From: Micromonospora sp. WMMD980
GTDB taxonomy: Bacteria; Actinomycetota; Actinomycetes; Mycobacteriales; Micromonosporaceae
DNA length: 64,000 nucleotides
Assembly (NCBI RefSeq): GCF_029626035.1
Contig: NZ_JARUBE010000003.1
Span: 6,696,001 to 6,760,000, forward strand
Direction of reading: 5' to 3'
Part shown: one piece after another, positions 42,948-50,741 of the stretch
Layout: every line of letters starts with the position of its first letter
How positions within the stretch are numbered: the stretch's first letter is position 1
Notes under the pieces: model-generated
What the model was told of the DNA's origin: nothing
Seen by the model: only the letters and a program-made list of their open reading frames with translations
The model's database searches: none
Position numbers and translations under genes: made by a program

Positions 42948-43949
42948 ATGAACGTGGGGATGGCAAGGAACCGGGCAACCGGCGCGAGCGAGGGGACCGT
43001 GGCAATCGTGGACAAGAACATCGGCATGCGTACCGACGAGGTCGCCGAGGAGCGGGACCTGGTCGGCGTCTACCTGCACGAGATCTCCCGGACGCCGCTG
43101 CTGGACGCCGCCCGTGAGGTGGATCTCTCCAAGGCGATCGAGGCGGGTCTCTACGCTGAGCACCTGCTCGACACCGACCGGCTTCCCGACGGGGCGACCC
43201 GGGACGAGCTGGAGCGCGTGGTGGCCGAGGGTGAGCGGGCGAAGGACCTGTTCATCCGCGCCAACCTGCGCCTGGTCGTCTCCATCGCCCGGCGCTACGT
43301 GCGTTCCGGCATGCCCATGCTGGACCTGATCCAGGAGGGCAACACCGGCCTGGTCCGGGCGGTCGAGAAGTTCGACTACGAGCGGGGCTTCAAGTTCTCC
43401 ACCTACGCGACCTGGTGGATCCGTCAGGCCATCAGCCGGGCGATCGCCCAGCAGGAGCGGACCGTGCGGCTGCCCGTGCACCTGGTGGAGGACGTCAACC
43501 GGATGCGCAACGTGGCCCGGCAGCTCACCCGTGAGCTGGGCAGCGACCCGGAGCCGGAGCAGATCGCGACCGCGCTCGGCGTCACCGTCGAGCGGGTCAA
43601 CGAGCTGCGCCGCTGGTCGCAGGACACGGTCTCGCTGGACACCCCGGTCGGGGACGACGGCGACACCAACCTCGGCGACCTGGTCGCCGACAGCGACGCG
43701 CCGTCACCGGAGGAGATCGTGCTCACCGGTCTGGAGCGGCAGCGGATCGAGGGTCTGCTCAACCACCTGGACGACCGGTCGGCCGGCATCATGCGGGCCC
43801 GCTACGGCCTGGAGGACGGCCGGGAGCACTCGCTGACCGAGGTCGCGTCCCGGTTCTCGCTCTCCCGGGAGCGGATCCGCCAGCTGGAGATCCAGGCCCT
43901 CGGCCGGCTCCGCGAGCTGGCCCGCGCCGAGGGGCTGCAGGCAGCCTGA
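42948..43949 (+). CDS. Sigma-70 family RNA polymerase sigma factor (group 2, SigB/HrdB-like)
   Basis: 333 residues from ATG 42948 with GGGGAGGG upstream. Region 1.2 (DLVGVYLHEISRTPLL), region 2 (RLVVSIARRYVRSGMPMLDLIQEGNTGLVRAVEKFDYERGF, FSTYATWWIRQAI), region 3 (VHLVEDVNRMRNVARQL) and region 4 (HSLTEVASRFSLSRERIRQLE) are all present. It lacks the long N-terminal extension of the principal sigma factor, so it is an alternative group 2 sigma such as SigB of mycobacteria or HrdA/C/D of streptomycetes. A long leader with hairpins suggests post-transcriptional control. A terminator follows. Confidence 0.93.
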   Translation: MNVGMARNRATGASEGTVAIVDKNIGMRTDEVAEERDLVGVYLHEISRTPLLDAAREVDLSKAIEAGLYAEHLLDTDRLPDGATRDELERVVAEGERAKDLFIRANLRLVVSIARRYVRSGMPMLDLIQEGNTGLVRAVEKFDYERGFKFSTYATWWIRQAISRAIAQQERTVRLPVHLVEDVNRMRNVARQLTRELGSDPEPEQIATALGVTVERVNELRRWSQDTVSLDTPVGDDGDTNLGDLVADSDAPSPEEIVLTGLERQRIEGLLNHLDDRSAGIMRARYGLEDGREHSLTEVASRFSLSRERIRQLEIQALGRLRELARAEGLQAA

Positions 43950-43970
43950 CCTGGCGGTGAGCAACGACGA

Positions 43971-44005
43971 AACGGCCGGCGTCCGACAGGAGGACGCCGG
44001 CCGTT
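43971..44005 (+). terminator. Bidirectional terminator between sigma factor and NlpC gene
   Basis: A 14-bp perfect stem (aacggccggcgtcc, 43971-43984, with 43992-44005) and a 7-base loop lie between the convergent stops of the sigma factor gene and the NlpC/P60 gene. Confidence 0.85.
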
Positions 44006-44017
44006 CGCTGCCCGCGG

Positions 44018-44983
44018 TCAGACCCGGCCGTAGCCGGCGATCGGCATGATGTTCATGCCCCGCTTGCTCACGTTGCGGCCCGCGCTCGGCGCGTCGATGA
44101 TCTGGCCGCCACCGACGTAGAGCGCCACGTGCCCGAGCCCGGAGTAGAAGACCAGGTCACCCGGTTGCAGCGCGCTCCGGCTGATCCGGGTCACGACCTG
44201 CCACTGCCGTGCCGCGCTGTGGGGCAGGGACTTCCCGGCGGCCCGCCAGGCAGCCAGCGTGAGGCCCGAACAGTCGTAGCTGCCGGGACCGTCGTCGCCG
44301 TAGCCGTACGGCTTGCCGACCGCGCCATAGGCGTACCGCACCGCCACCCCGGCCTGGCCGGAGACGGCCGGCGGCTTGCCCGCCGAACTCGCCTTGGCGG
44401 GCGCCTCGGTGGCCCGCCCGTACGCCTTGCGGCGCATCTCGTAGAGGCGGGACAGGTCGGACTCGATCCGCTTCTTGCCGGCGGTGAGCTGCTTGGCCTG
44501 CGCCGCCTCCCGGGCCAGCGTGACGTCGAGCTTGGTCTTCTGGTCGATCAGCCGCCGCTGGTCGGCGGTGAAGCCGGTGATGGTGCGTTGCCGCTGGCGG
44601 GTGAGCTGGTCGAGCGTGCCCAGCCGCTCCGGCAACGCGGCCGTGCCGCCCGGCTCCAGCAGAGCCGCCGCGGTGCGCATGCCACCGGTCTTGTACGCCG
44701 TCGCGGCCAGCACGCCCACGTCGGCGCGGCTCCGCTCGGCCTGTTCCTGCAACGGGCCGATCCGGGCCTCCAGCGCGGCCGCCTCGGCCTTGTTGGCCTT
44801 GATCTCCTCGCTGAGCTTGTTGTAGGACTCGACGATTCGCTCCAGCTCAGTCGAGGACTTCTCGATCTGCTTCGTCAGCTCGGCGGGGGTGGGCTCGGCC
44901 CGAGCCACCGACGCCGGGGCGAGCAGCGCGGCCGAGAGGCCGGCCACCGCCAGCGAGCGGAGCAGCATCCGTAAGGACGACAA
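44018..44983 (-). CDS. Secreted NlpC/P60 peptidoglycan hydrolase
   Basis: 321 residues from TTG 44983, with GAGAGGAG about 10 bases upstream; ATG 44968 is the alternative. The signal peptide ends near ARA (about 29). A long coiled coil (about 33-185; TELERIVESYNKLSEEIKAN) is followed by an NlpC/P60 domain (about 208-321) with Cys238 (YDCSGLT), His285 (GHVALYV) and Asp297 completing the triad. This is the RipA/CwlO-like architecture of D,L-endopeptidases that cut stem peptides during growth or division. The 286-base gap to the divergent DUF6232 gene has GGTGTCG...CGACACC and other small hairpins. Confidence 0.9.
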   Translation of the reverse strand: MSSLRMLLRSLAVAGLSAALLAPASVARAEPTPAELTKQIEKSSTELERIVESYNKLSEEIKANKAEAAALEARIGPLQEQAERSRADVGVLAATAYKTGGMRTAAALLEPGGTAALPERLGTLDQLTRQRQRTITGFTADQRRLIDQKTKLDVTLAREAAQAKQLTAGKKRIESDLSRLYEMRRKAYGRATEAPAKASSAGKPPAVSGQAGVAVRYAYGAVGKPYGYGDDGPGSYDCSGLTLAAWRAAGKSLPHSAARQWQVVTRISRSALQPGDLVFYSGLGHVALYVGGGQIIDAPSAGRNVSKRGMNIMPIAGYGRV

Positions 44984-45269
44984 GAGCGGAAAGCTCCTCT
45001 CCAGGGTCGGCGGAGCGCGGTGTCGCGATCCGTCGACACCGGCCCGGCGCCGTCCGGGTGGACGGCGGTCGACCGGACCGACCTGGACAACCTAACCCGT
45101 GATCGGAGTTGCCGGGAGTTCAAGGAGGGTCGAAAGTTGGCAAAGTGTCGGAAAGTGACAATGATGACGTTCACGGTCCGTGACCGTTTTCCGGGGTAGC
45201 GGGGCAGTTCCACAATGGGGTGCGGATCCGGGAATCCCACCGCGGGATCCGCGACCCCGGGAGGCCACC

Positions 45270-45758
45270 GTGCAGACCGATCGCTCCTTTGCCGCGCCCA
45301 CCCTGCTCTACGCCCGACCCGGCATCGTCGTCACCGCCGAACGCTTCACCGTCGGCCGCACCAGTTGGTCGGTCGCCGACATCACCCAGCTCCGCACCGC
45401 CCGGGGCCCGCACGACCGGCTCGCCGTCCGGGCGGTCGCCGTCTCCGCGGCGTTGATCGCGTCGGTCGGCCTGCTGCTCGGCTTCACCGGCGGCCTGGCG
45501 CGGCTCACCGCCGGCGCGTATCTCGCGCTCGGCGCGGTGGGGCTGCTGCCGCTGCTGCTCGTGCTCGCCGGTGACCGCTGGCGACCTCCGGCGCACGAGC
45601 TGTGGGGGCGGATCCGCAGCACCGAGGTGCTGCTGTTCAGCAGTGACGACGAACGGCAGTTCGGCCAGGTCAGCCGCGCGTTGCGCCGGGCCCGGGAGGG
45701 GGCGGCGCGCGGCTTCACCGACCCGCCCGGCGCCGGCCCGTGGCGGCCGGCACGCTGA
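45270..45758 (+). CDS. DUF6232-type small membrane protein
   Basis: 162 residues from GTG 45270 with GGGAGG upstream. A short N-terminal beta-rich part (LLYARPGIVVTAERFTVGRTSWSVADITQLRT) is followed by two membrane helices (about 48-70 and 76-98) and a cytoplasmic C-terminal part of about 60 residues. The pattern matches the actinobacterial DUF6232 family, of unknown function. It is convergent with the next gene. Confidence 0.65.
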   Translation: MQTDRSFAAPTLLYARPGIVVTAERFTVGRTSWSVADITQLRTARGPHDRLAVRAVAVSAALIASVGLLLGFTGGLARLTAGAYLALGAVGLLPLLLVLAGDRWRPPAHELWGRIRSTEVLLFSSDDERQFGQVSRALRRAREGAARGFTDPPGAGPWRPAR

Positions 45759-45765
45759 GCCGCGC

Positions 45766-46095
45766 TCAGCCGGCGACCGGCTCCGGGGTGCGGGTCCGGC
45801 GCTCGGCGGCCAGCCAGTGGCTCACCCGCCGCTCGGCGTAGAACGAGACGAACGGCACGGTGCCCGCCAGCATCACCAGCAGCATCCGCTTCAGCGGCCA
45901 GTCGGCCCGGCGCGACAGGTCGAACGTGAGCGCCAGATAGAGCATGTAGAGCCAGCCGTGCGCGACGCCCACCACGGCCACCACGCTCGGATTGTCGAAG
46001 CCGTACTTCAGCGGCATGCCGATCAGGACCAGCACCACGAGTGCCACGCCCACGATCCAGGCGATCACGCGGTACCGGGTAAGGGCTCCGCTCAC
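45766..46095 (-). CDS. DUF3817 membrane protein
   Basis: 109 residues from GTG 46095. Three to four membrane helices with the DUF3817 pattern: TRYRVIAWIVGVALVVLVLIGMPLKYG, VGVAHGWLYMLYLALTFDLSRR and LAGTVPFVSFYAERRV. DUF3817 proteins are small integral membrane proteins, sometimes found near transporters. It lies 25 bases after the stop of the upstream membrane protein gene and is probably co-transcribed. Confidence 0.82.
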   Translation of the reverse strand: MSGALTRYRVIAWIVGVALVVLVLIGMPLKYGFDNPSVVAVVGVAHGWLYMLYLALTFDLSRRADWPLKRMLLVMLAGTVPFVSFYAERRVSHWLAAERRTRTPEPVAG

Positions 46096-46120
46096 CGTCG
46101 TCCCACCTTCCGCACCGGCC

Positions 46121-46540
46121 TCAGCCGGGATAGTCGCCGGGCCGGGCGCCCGGATTGGCGTTCAACCAGGAAAGATAGCGGTTGTACTCGGCCAACTCGC
46201 CGTCGTCGGTCCCGTCGGCCGGCACCGCCGGCATCCGGGCGACGCGCACCGGCCGGCGCACCGCGGGGGTGGCGGCGAGCGGCTCACGTCCCGCCGGGTC
46301 GGCGGCGACCGGCTCGGCCGGCCGCTTCCGCTCGGCCCGCAGGGCATGGCGCACCTCGCGCCACCACACGAAGACCACGAAACCGGCGAAGACCGGCCAC
46401 TCGATGGCATAGCCGAAGCTCAGGGCGTTGCCCCCGGCGGCCCGGGTCACCTGCCACCAGCCCAGCCCGAGGAACGCCACCACCAGCACGACCATGGCCA
46501 CGTGGCGGACGATCCACGCCGGTGTCCGGAGCCGCTGCAT
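46121..46540 (-). CDS. Conserved actinobacterial membrane protein
   Basis: 139 residues from ATG 46540. Two membrane helices (about 9-30, [22 protein letters not shown], and about 43-60, [16 protein letters not shown]) and a cytoplasmic tail ending in [23 protein letters not shown]. The NRYLxWLNxNP ending is conserved in actinobacteria. Unknown function. It may share a transcript with the DUF3817 gene. Confidence 0.75.
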   Translation of the reverse strand: MQRLRTPAWIVRHVAMVVLVVAFLGLGWWQVTRAAGGNALSFGYAIEWPVFAGFVVFVWWREVRHALRAERKRPAEPVAADPAGREPLAATPAVRRPVRVARMPAVPADGTDDGELAEYNRYLSWLNANPGARPGDYPG

Positions 46541-46661
46541 GCCATCGAGGGTACCGGGGCCGCCGGCCGTCTCCGACGCGGCGTCGTAGTGCGCGGGGTT
46601 TGGTGACATCCCGGCTGGGCATCCGTCTAGTCGCCAGCCCGAACGAGACGAGGGGGCGACG

Positions 46662-46961
46662 ATGACCGAATCGGTACGCCGGGACACCAGCCCGGAACAG
46701 CGCGTCACCGAGTGGGACGGCGACCACGCCCGCACCGGGGCCGCCGACGGCGAGATGCTCGGCGTGGACCCGGCCGAACTGGGCGACGAGGACCTGATCC
46801 GGGAGATGCGGAGCCTGCACCGCACCCGGTTGGACACGTTGCGGCACGCCACCGACTCCGCGCTCGCGAACCACCTGCGCCGCACCGCCGACCTGGAGAC
46901 GGAATACCTGACCCGGCACCCGGGCCGTGAGGTCGACCCGCACCGGCTGCGGGACGCCTGA
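46662..46961 (+). CDS. DUF6158 family small protein
   Basis: 99 residues. A short disordered start is followed by a helical pair: [41 protein letters not shown], then [17 protein letters not shown]. This is the DUF6158 pattern. The next gene starts inside its stop (TGATG). Function unknown. Confidence 0.7.
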   Translation: MTESVRRDTSPEQRVTEWDGDHARTGAADGEMLGVDPAELGDEDLIREMRSLHRTRLDTLRHATDSALANHLRRTADLETEYLTRHPGREVDPHRLRDA

Positions 46962-47278
46962 TGACCGGCCACGCCGAGCGCGGCATGGCCGCGCCGCCCG
47001 AGGTGGTGTTCAACACCGCCACCGACCCGGACCGGTCCTCCGCCTGGCTGCCCGAGGAACTGCGCCGCTCCGGGGCCTGCCGGGTGGAGGTGCTCGACGC
47101 CGACGACATGCGGGCCCGGTGGAGCAGCGCCGACTGGTCCGCGGAGCTCGACGTGGAACCGGCCGACGCCGGTGGCGCCCGGGTCCGGCTGGACCTGGCC
47201 GGGCCCGACCACGGCCTGGCCGACGAGATCCTGGCCAACCTCGACCGCGAGGTGGCCGACAACCTGACCGCCGGTTGA
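46961..47278 (+). CDS. SRPBCC-fold protein
   Basis: 105 residues. [23 protein letters not shown] marks a START-like SRPBCC fold, with strands continuing in [16 protein letters not shown] and [24 protein letters not shown]. It is shorter than the usual 140 residues, so the cavity may be incomplete. Such folds bind hydrophobic ligands. Co-transcribed with the DUF6158 gene (one base of its stop shared). Confidence 0.7.
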   Translation: MTGHAERGMAAPPEVVFNTATDPDRSSAWLPEELRRSGACRVEVLDADDMRARWSSADWSAELDVEPADAGGARVRLDLAGPDHGLADEILANLDREVADNLTAG

Positions 47279-47289
47279 GCCGGGCCGCG

Positions 47290-47850
47290 ATGACGACGAG
47301 GGAGGCCGGGTTGACCGGGAGTGGCCTGAAGCAGAAGGTGGCGCGGTTGCGCCAGGCGTACGCGCCGCACGAGCACCGACCGCTGGAGGGCTACCTGAAG
47401 GCGATGGGCACCTACGCCGGCGTGACCGCCGCGCTGGTCGGGGTGGTCCGGGCGACCGGCCGTCCGGTGCCGGAGCGGCCCTCGCCCGGCGACGTGGTGC
47501 TGCTCTCGATCGCCACGCACAAGCTGAGCCGGCTGATCTCCAAGGACGCGATCACCAGCCCGCTGCGGGCGCCGTTCACCCGCTACGACCACCCGATCGG
47601 CAGCGGCGAGGTGATGGAGCAGGTCCGCGACGAGGGCAGCCCCACCCGGCACGCGCTCGGCGAGTTGGTGAGCTGCCCGTTCTGCCTGGCGGTGTGGGTG
47701 GCCACCGGGCTCACCGGTGGCCTGGTGCTGGCGCCCCGGCTGACCCGGCTGGTGGCCACCGCGTTGACCGCGGTCGCCGCGTCCGACTTCCTCCAGACGG
47801 GCTACGCGGTGGCCCAGCAGGCGGCCGAGGGCGGGCACCGCGAGCAGTGA
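47290..47850 (+). CDS. DUF1360 membrane protein
   Basis: 186 residues. Signatures: [49 protein letters not shown] and [19 protein letters not shown], typical of DUF1360. Two or three membrane helices are present, and the CPFC pair may be redox-active or bind metal. It follows the SRPBCC gene by 11 bases. Function unknown. Confidence 0.85.
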   Translation: MTTREAGLTGSGLKQKVARLRQAYAPHEHRPLEGYLKAMGTYAGVTAALVGVVRATGRPVPERPSPGDVVLLSIATHKLSRLISKDAITSPLRAPFTRYDHPIGSGEVMEQVRDEGSPTRHALGELVSCPFCLAVWVATGLTGGLVLAPRLTRLVATALTAVAASDFLQTGYAVAQQAAEGGHREQ

Positions 47851-47853
47851 CCG

Positions 47854-47895
47854 ACGACGACGGGGCCGGCGCGCACGCGCCGGCCCCGTCGTCGT
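47854..47895 (+). terminator. Strong terminator after the DUF1360 gene
   Basis: A perfect 19-bp stem (47854-47872 with 47877-47895, arm acgacgacggggccggcgc) and a 4-base loop. It begins 3 bases after the stop and separates convergent genes, so it can act both ways. Confidence 0.9.
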
Positions 47896-47906
47896 GGTGC
47901 GGAAGA

Positions 47907-48110
47907 TCAGGTGGGGGTGGTGCCGTGGTCCTCGCCGGCCCAGCCGCGCGACGTCTCCGGCTCCCGGTCGTCCTCCCCGGTGATGATGTCCCGGTCCACC
48001 GCGGTGCGGTCGTGCTCGTTGGCGAAGTCCGGCTCCGGCAGCGTGTCCACGCCCTCCGGGGGCTGGCCGAGCGCCGGCAGGTGCTCGTGCTCGGGCTCAC
48101 GGTCGGTCAT
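47907..48110 (-). CDS. Small acidic hypothetical protein
   Basis: 67 residues, very acidic and His-containing (MTDREPEHEHLPALGQPPEG ... TGEDDREPETSRGW). No helix, membrane segment or domain. The strong terminator on its 3' side and the matching strand of its neighbour at 48135 support a real gene. Unknown function; probably disordered. Confidence 0.55.
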   Translation of the reverse strand: MTDREPEHEHLPALGQPPEGVDTLPEPDFANEHDRTAVDRDIITGEDDREPETSRGWAGEDHGTTPT

Positions 48111-48134
48111 GTGCGTCCTCTCGTCGGCTGGCGC

Positions 48135-48368
48135 TCAGGCGACCGTGCCACCCAGCAGGTCGGCCACCTCGTCCACCGCGTACTCGCCCTGGGGGAGCGC
48201 GGCGATGCGGGTGAGCAGCTCCGCGGGGAGTTCCGCGGCCACCGCCCGGCGGTAGATGTCGGTCTGACTGATCCGCTCCTGGCCGTGGTAGAGGTCGTCG
48301 AGCAGGTCGTCGAGCGGCCTGGTGTCCGGCTGCTCGGTCACGGGCGCGTCATCGGTCACGCCGACCAC
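48135..48368 (-). CDS. Small helical hypothetical protein
   Basis: 77 residues from GTG 48368; GTG 48359 is a possible shorter start. Helical and acidic: RPLDDLLDDLYHGQERISQTDIYRRAVAAELPAELLTRIAALPQGEY, then AVDEVADLLGG. No signal or membrane segment. It may be co-transcribed with the 67-residue protein 24 bases downstream. Unknown. Confidence 0.6.
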   Translation of the reverse strand: MVGVTDDAPVTEQPDTRPLDDLLDDLYHGQERISQTDIYRRAVAAELPAELLTRIAALPQGEYAVDEVADLLGGTVA

Positions 48369-48408
48369 CTACCCGGCCCCGAACCGGTCAAACGCTGCCC
48401 AATCCCGC

Positions 48409-49497
48409 TCAGGCCGGCGCGGGGAGCGCGGCCCGGCGGGCGCGGACGGCCTGGGCCAGGTGGTCGAGCACCTCGGCGGTGGTGTCCCAGCCGATGCAGG
48501 CGTCCGTGATCGAACGGCCGTACTCCAGCTCCCGGGTCGGGTCCAGGTCCTGCCGGCCGGCGCGCAGGAAGCTCTCCAGCATGATCCCGACGATGCCGCG
48601 CCCGCCGGCGGCGAGCTGCCCGGCCACGTCCGCGGCGACCCGCGGCTGGTTGCGGTGGTCCTTGCCGCTGTTGGCGTGGCTGGCGTCGATCACCACCCGC
48701 TCCGGCAGGCCCGCGGCGCGCAGCAGGCCCAGCGCCCCGGCCACCGACTCCGCGTCGTAGTTGGGCCGGCCACCCCCGCCGCGCAGCACCAGGTGACCGT
48801 CGGCGTTGCCCCGGGTGTGCATGATCGCCGGGATGCCGGAGACGTCGATGCCGGGGAAGACGTGCGGCACGCCGGCCGCGCGGATCGCGTCCACGGCGGT
48901 GGCGATGCTCCCGTCGGGGCGGTTCTTCATGCCGATCGGCATGGACAGGCCGGAGGCGAGCTGCCGGTGGACCTGGCTCTCCACCGTCCGGGCCCCGATC
49001 GCGCCCCAGGCCACCGTGTCGGCGATGTACTGGGGGGTGATCGGGTCGAGGAACTCGCAACCCACCGGCAGGCCCAGCCGCAGCACGTCGAGCAGGAGCG
49101 CCCGCGCGGTGCGCAGACCGGTGTTCACGTCGCCCGAGCCGTCCAGCGCCGGGTCGTTGATCAGGCCCTTCCAACCCACCGTCGAACGCGGCTTCTCGAA
49201 GTAGACCCGCATCACCACGAGCAGGTCGTCGGCGACCCGGTCGGCGGCCTCGCGCAGCCGTCCCGCGTACTCCAGCGCGGCTGCCGGGTCGTGCACCGAG
49301 CACGGGCCGACCACCACCAGCAGGCGGTCGTCGGCGCGGTCCAGCACCTGGCCGACCGCACGCCGGCCGGCCACGACGGACTCGGCGAGCGACGCGTCGA
49401 GCGGCAGGTGGTGGTGCAGCAGGGCCGGGGTGGTCAACGGCACGACGCGGTCGATCCGCTGGTCGATGACCCGGCGGGCGTCCGGGGACGTGGTCAC
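48409..49497 (-). CDS. aroF: 3-deoxy-7-phosphoheptulonate synthase, class I (AroF/AroG type)
   Basis: 362 residues from GTG 49497, with GGAAGGA upstream. DAHP synthase joins phosphoenolpyruvate and erythrose 4-phosphate in the first step of aromatic amino acid synthesis. Signatures: VVGPCSVHDPAAALEYAGRL, VMRVYFEKPRSTVGWKGLINDP, LPVGCEFLDPITPQYIAD, GIPAIMHTRGNADGHLVLRGGG and VIDASHANSGKDHRNQP. This is the short E. coli-like class, not the plant-like class II form common in actinobacteria. A 120-base leader with an aromatic-rich peptide gene and a hairpin precedes it, so transcription attenuation is likely. Confidence 0.95.
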   Translation of the reverse strand: MTTSPDARRVIDQRIDRVVPLTTPALLHHHLPLDASLAESVVAGRRAVGQVLDRADDRLLVVVGPCSVHDPAAALEYAGRLREAADRVADDLLVVMRVYFEKPRSTVGWKGLINDPALDGSGDVNTGLRTARALLLDVLRLGLPVGCEFLDPITPQYIADTVAWGAIGARTVESQVHRQLASGLSMPIGMKNRPDGSIATAVDAIRAAGVPHVFPGIDVSGIPAIMHTRGNADGHLVLRGGGGRPNYDAESVAGALGLLRAAGLPERVVIDASHANSGKDHRNQPRVAADVAGQLAAGGRGIVGIMLESFLRAGRQDLDPTRELEYGRSITDACIGWDTTAEVLDHLAQAVRARRAALPAPA

Positions 49498-49570
49498 GGT
49501 GGGGATCCTTCCGCCGACCGCGCCCCGGGGCCGGCGCCCAGGGTGTCGAGCCGGCTGCTCGCATGCGAAA

Positions 49571-49592
49571 GGGCAGGGAACCATCCCTGCCC
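49571..49592 (-). terminator. Attenuator-type hairpin before the DAHP synthase gene
   Basis: A 9-bp perfect stem (GGGCAGGGA and TCCCTGCCC) with loop TGGT, followed by TTTC, on the transcribed minus strand between the leader peptide stop and the synthase start. It has the form of an intrinsic terminator with a short T run. Confidence 0.7.
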
Positions 49593-49616
49593 GGCCGGCT
49601 CGAAGAGGAAGTGACG

Positions 49617-49682
49617 TCAGCTCACGGTCGAGTCACCGGCTCTTCCAGCCGGCTGCCTAAACCATCGATACGAACGCGTCAC
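49617..49682 (-). CDS. Aromatic leader peptide of the DAHP synthase gene
   Basis: A 22-codon frame from GTG 49682 to TGA 49617 encodes MTRSYRWFRQP and ten more residues. Tyr5, Trp7 and Phe8 sit together, one of each aromatic amino acid, using TAT and TTT, rare codons in this GC-rich genome. A -10-like TACGCT ends exactly 7 bases before the GTG, so the message probably starts at the codon itself (leaderless). Downstream lie a long complementary pair and a terminator-like hairpin. By analogy with trp and aro attenuators, ribosome stalling at these codons when charged aromatic tRNAs are scarce would let the synthase be transcribed. Translation is predicted, not shown. Confidence 0.75.
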   Translation of the reverse strand: MTRSYRWFRQPAGRAGDSTVS

Positions 49683-49689
49683 GCCGGCA

Positions 49690-49695
49690 AGCGTA
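49690..49695 (-). promoter_or_regulatory. Predicted -10 of the aro leader transcript
   Basis: TACGCT on the minus strand fits the TANNNT form of actinobacterial -10 boxes. It is followed by 7 bases (tgccggc) and then GTG, the classic spacing of leaderless genes. No good -35 is visible. Confidence 0.6.
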
Positions 49696-49758
49696 CCCGA
49701 CCCGGCCGGAAACGGGCCCCGCGTTCCGCCAAGCGGGACGCGGGGTATGGGAACGCCC

Positions 49759-49974
49759 ATGAGCCACGACCAGAGCGACCAGGACCGGATCTCCTCCCGC
49801 GCCCACCTGCTGCCCGAGGAGGCGGCGGCGGGCAGCGACGACCCGCAGGCCCAGGCCGACGCGATCCTCGCCGAGTCGGACCTGCGGGAGGCGGACCGCG
49901 ACGCCGCCCCCGACACCGTGCTGGAGCACCGCACCTCCGCCGAGACCGTCAACCCCGTCGAGCCACCGGACTGA
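49759..49974 (+). CDS. Small acidic hypothetical protein
   Basis: 71 residues from ATG 49759 (ATG 49747 is possible). Polar and acidic: MSHDQSDQDRISSRAHLLPE, then EEAAAGSDDPQAQADAILAESDLREADRDAAPDTVLEHR. No domain recognised. It is divergent from the aro leader (64 bases apart from the upstream ATG), and its 3' end overlaps the convergent gene at 49949 by 26 bases. It resembles conserved short actinobacterial proteins of unknown role. Confidence 0.6.
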   Translation: MSHDQSDQDRISSRAHLLPEEAAAGSDDPQAQADAILAESDLREADRDAAPDTVLEHRTSAETVNPVEPPD

Positions 49975-50659
49975 CCGCCTCGCCCCGGCCCCGGCGCGAG
50001 CCCCGGTAGCCGGCGTCCCGCAACCGGGCCAGCGGTCCGGCCAGCCGCAGGCCCGGCGGTACGTTGCCGATCGGGTCGAAGGCCAGCGCGGCGTCCTCCC
50101 GGGCGCCGCGCCGGCCGTTCAGCCTGACCTCGCCGAACGTGCGCCACGGCCCCGCCGCCGAGGCCACCGCGAGCACCAGCCGGGGCGCGTCGCCGGCCAC
50201 CGCCGCGTCCGCCTCGGTCAGGGTGCGGCCCAGGTCGGGGGAGTCCGGGTCGGCCAGCGCGGCCAGGAACAGCCGCCGCGTCCCAGCCCGGAACGACATG
50301 ATCGAGGTGTACGTCCCGGTGAAGCGCCGCCGGGGCAGCGGCAGGTTCCGCAGCACCGGCGCCGCGCCGCTGGAACTCACCAGCAGATCCACCGGCGGCT
50401 CCGGGTCCCGGTGCAGCCGGATCGCCAGGCCCAGCACGTCCGGCCAGCCGGCCGGCGTCGGCGTGCCCTTGGACAGGCGGACCGTGCCCGGCCAGCGACC
50501 GGGGTCGTCCAACAGCGGCACCCCGGTCGGCGGTCCCGGCGTACACCAGACCAGCACGTCGGCGGCGAAGACGCGGCCGGCGGGATGCAGCAGTCGGGCG
50601 TGCCGGAGCCGGGCCAGCGCGGTGGCGGCGCGTTCCACGACGGACGATGCGGGGGTCAT
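49949..50659 (-). CDS. Uncharacterised protein, phosphodiesterase/catalase-like family of actinobacteria
   Basis: 236 residues. Conserved landmarks are HPAGRVFAADVLVW, GTVRLSKGTPTPAGWPDVLGLAIRL, NLPLPRRRFTGTYTSIMSFR and ALAFDPIGNVPPGLRLAGPLARLRDAGYRGSR. The same family is often called phosphodiesterase in actinobacterial genomes, and the KGTPTPAGWPDVLGLAIR stretch looks like the heme-catalase core. No catalytic residues of a phosphodiesterase are evident. Cytoplasmic. I leave the function open. Confidence 0.6.
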   Translation of the reverse strand: MTPASSVVERAATALARLRHARLLHPAGRVFAADVLVWCTPGPPTGVPLLDDPGRWPGTVRLSKGTPTPAGWPDVLGLAIRLHRDPEPPVDLLVSSSGAAPVLRNLPLPRRRFTGTYTSIMSFRAGTRRLFLAALADPDSPDLGRTLTEADAAVAGDAPRLVLAVASAAGPWRTFGEVRLNGRRGAREDAALAFDPIGNVPPGLRLAGPLARLRDAGYRGSRRGRGEAVSPVARRG

Positions 50660-50741
50660 GCCGGGTGGGGTACCCCGTCACGCGGCGACGACGCGGACCG
50701 CGCGTCCCCTTTCCGCCCACCGGATCGGATAGCGTCGTGCC

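Noticed and set aside
44984..45269. Possible ydaO/c-di-AMP riboswitch before the NlpC gene.
   Set aside because: I could not find the conserved core blocks of that riboswitch in this leader; only small hairpins are visible.
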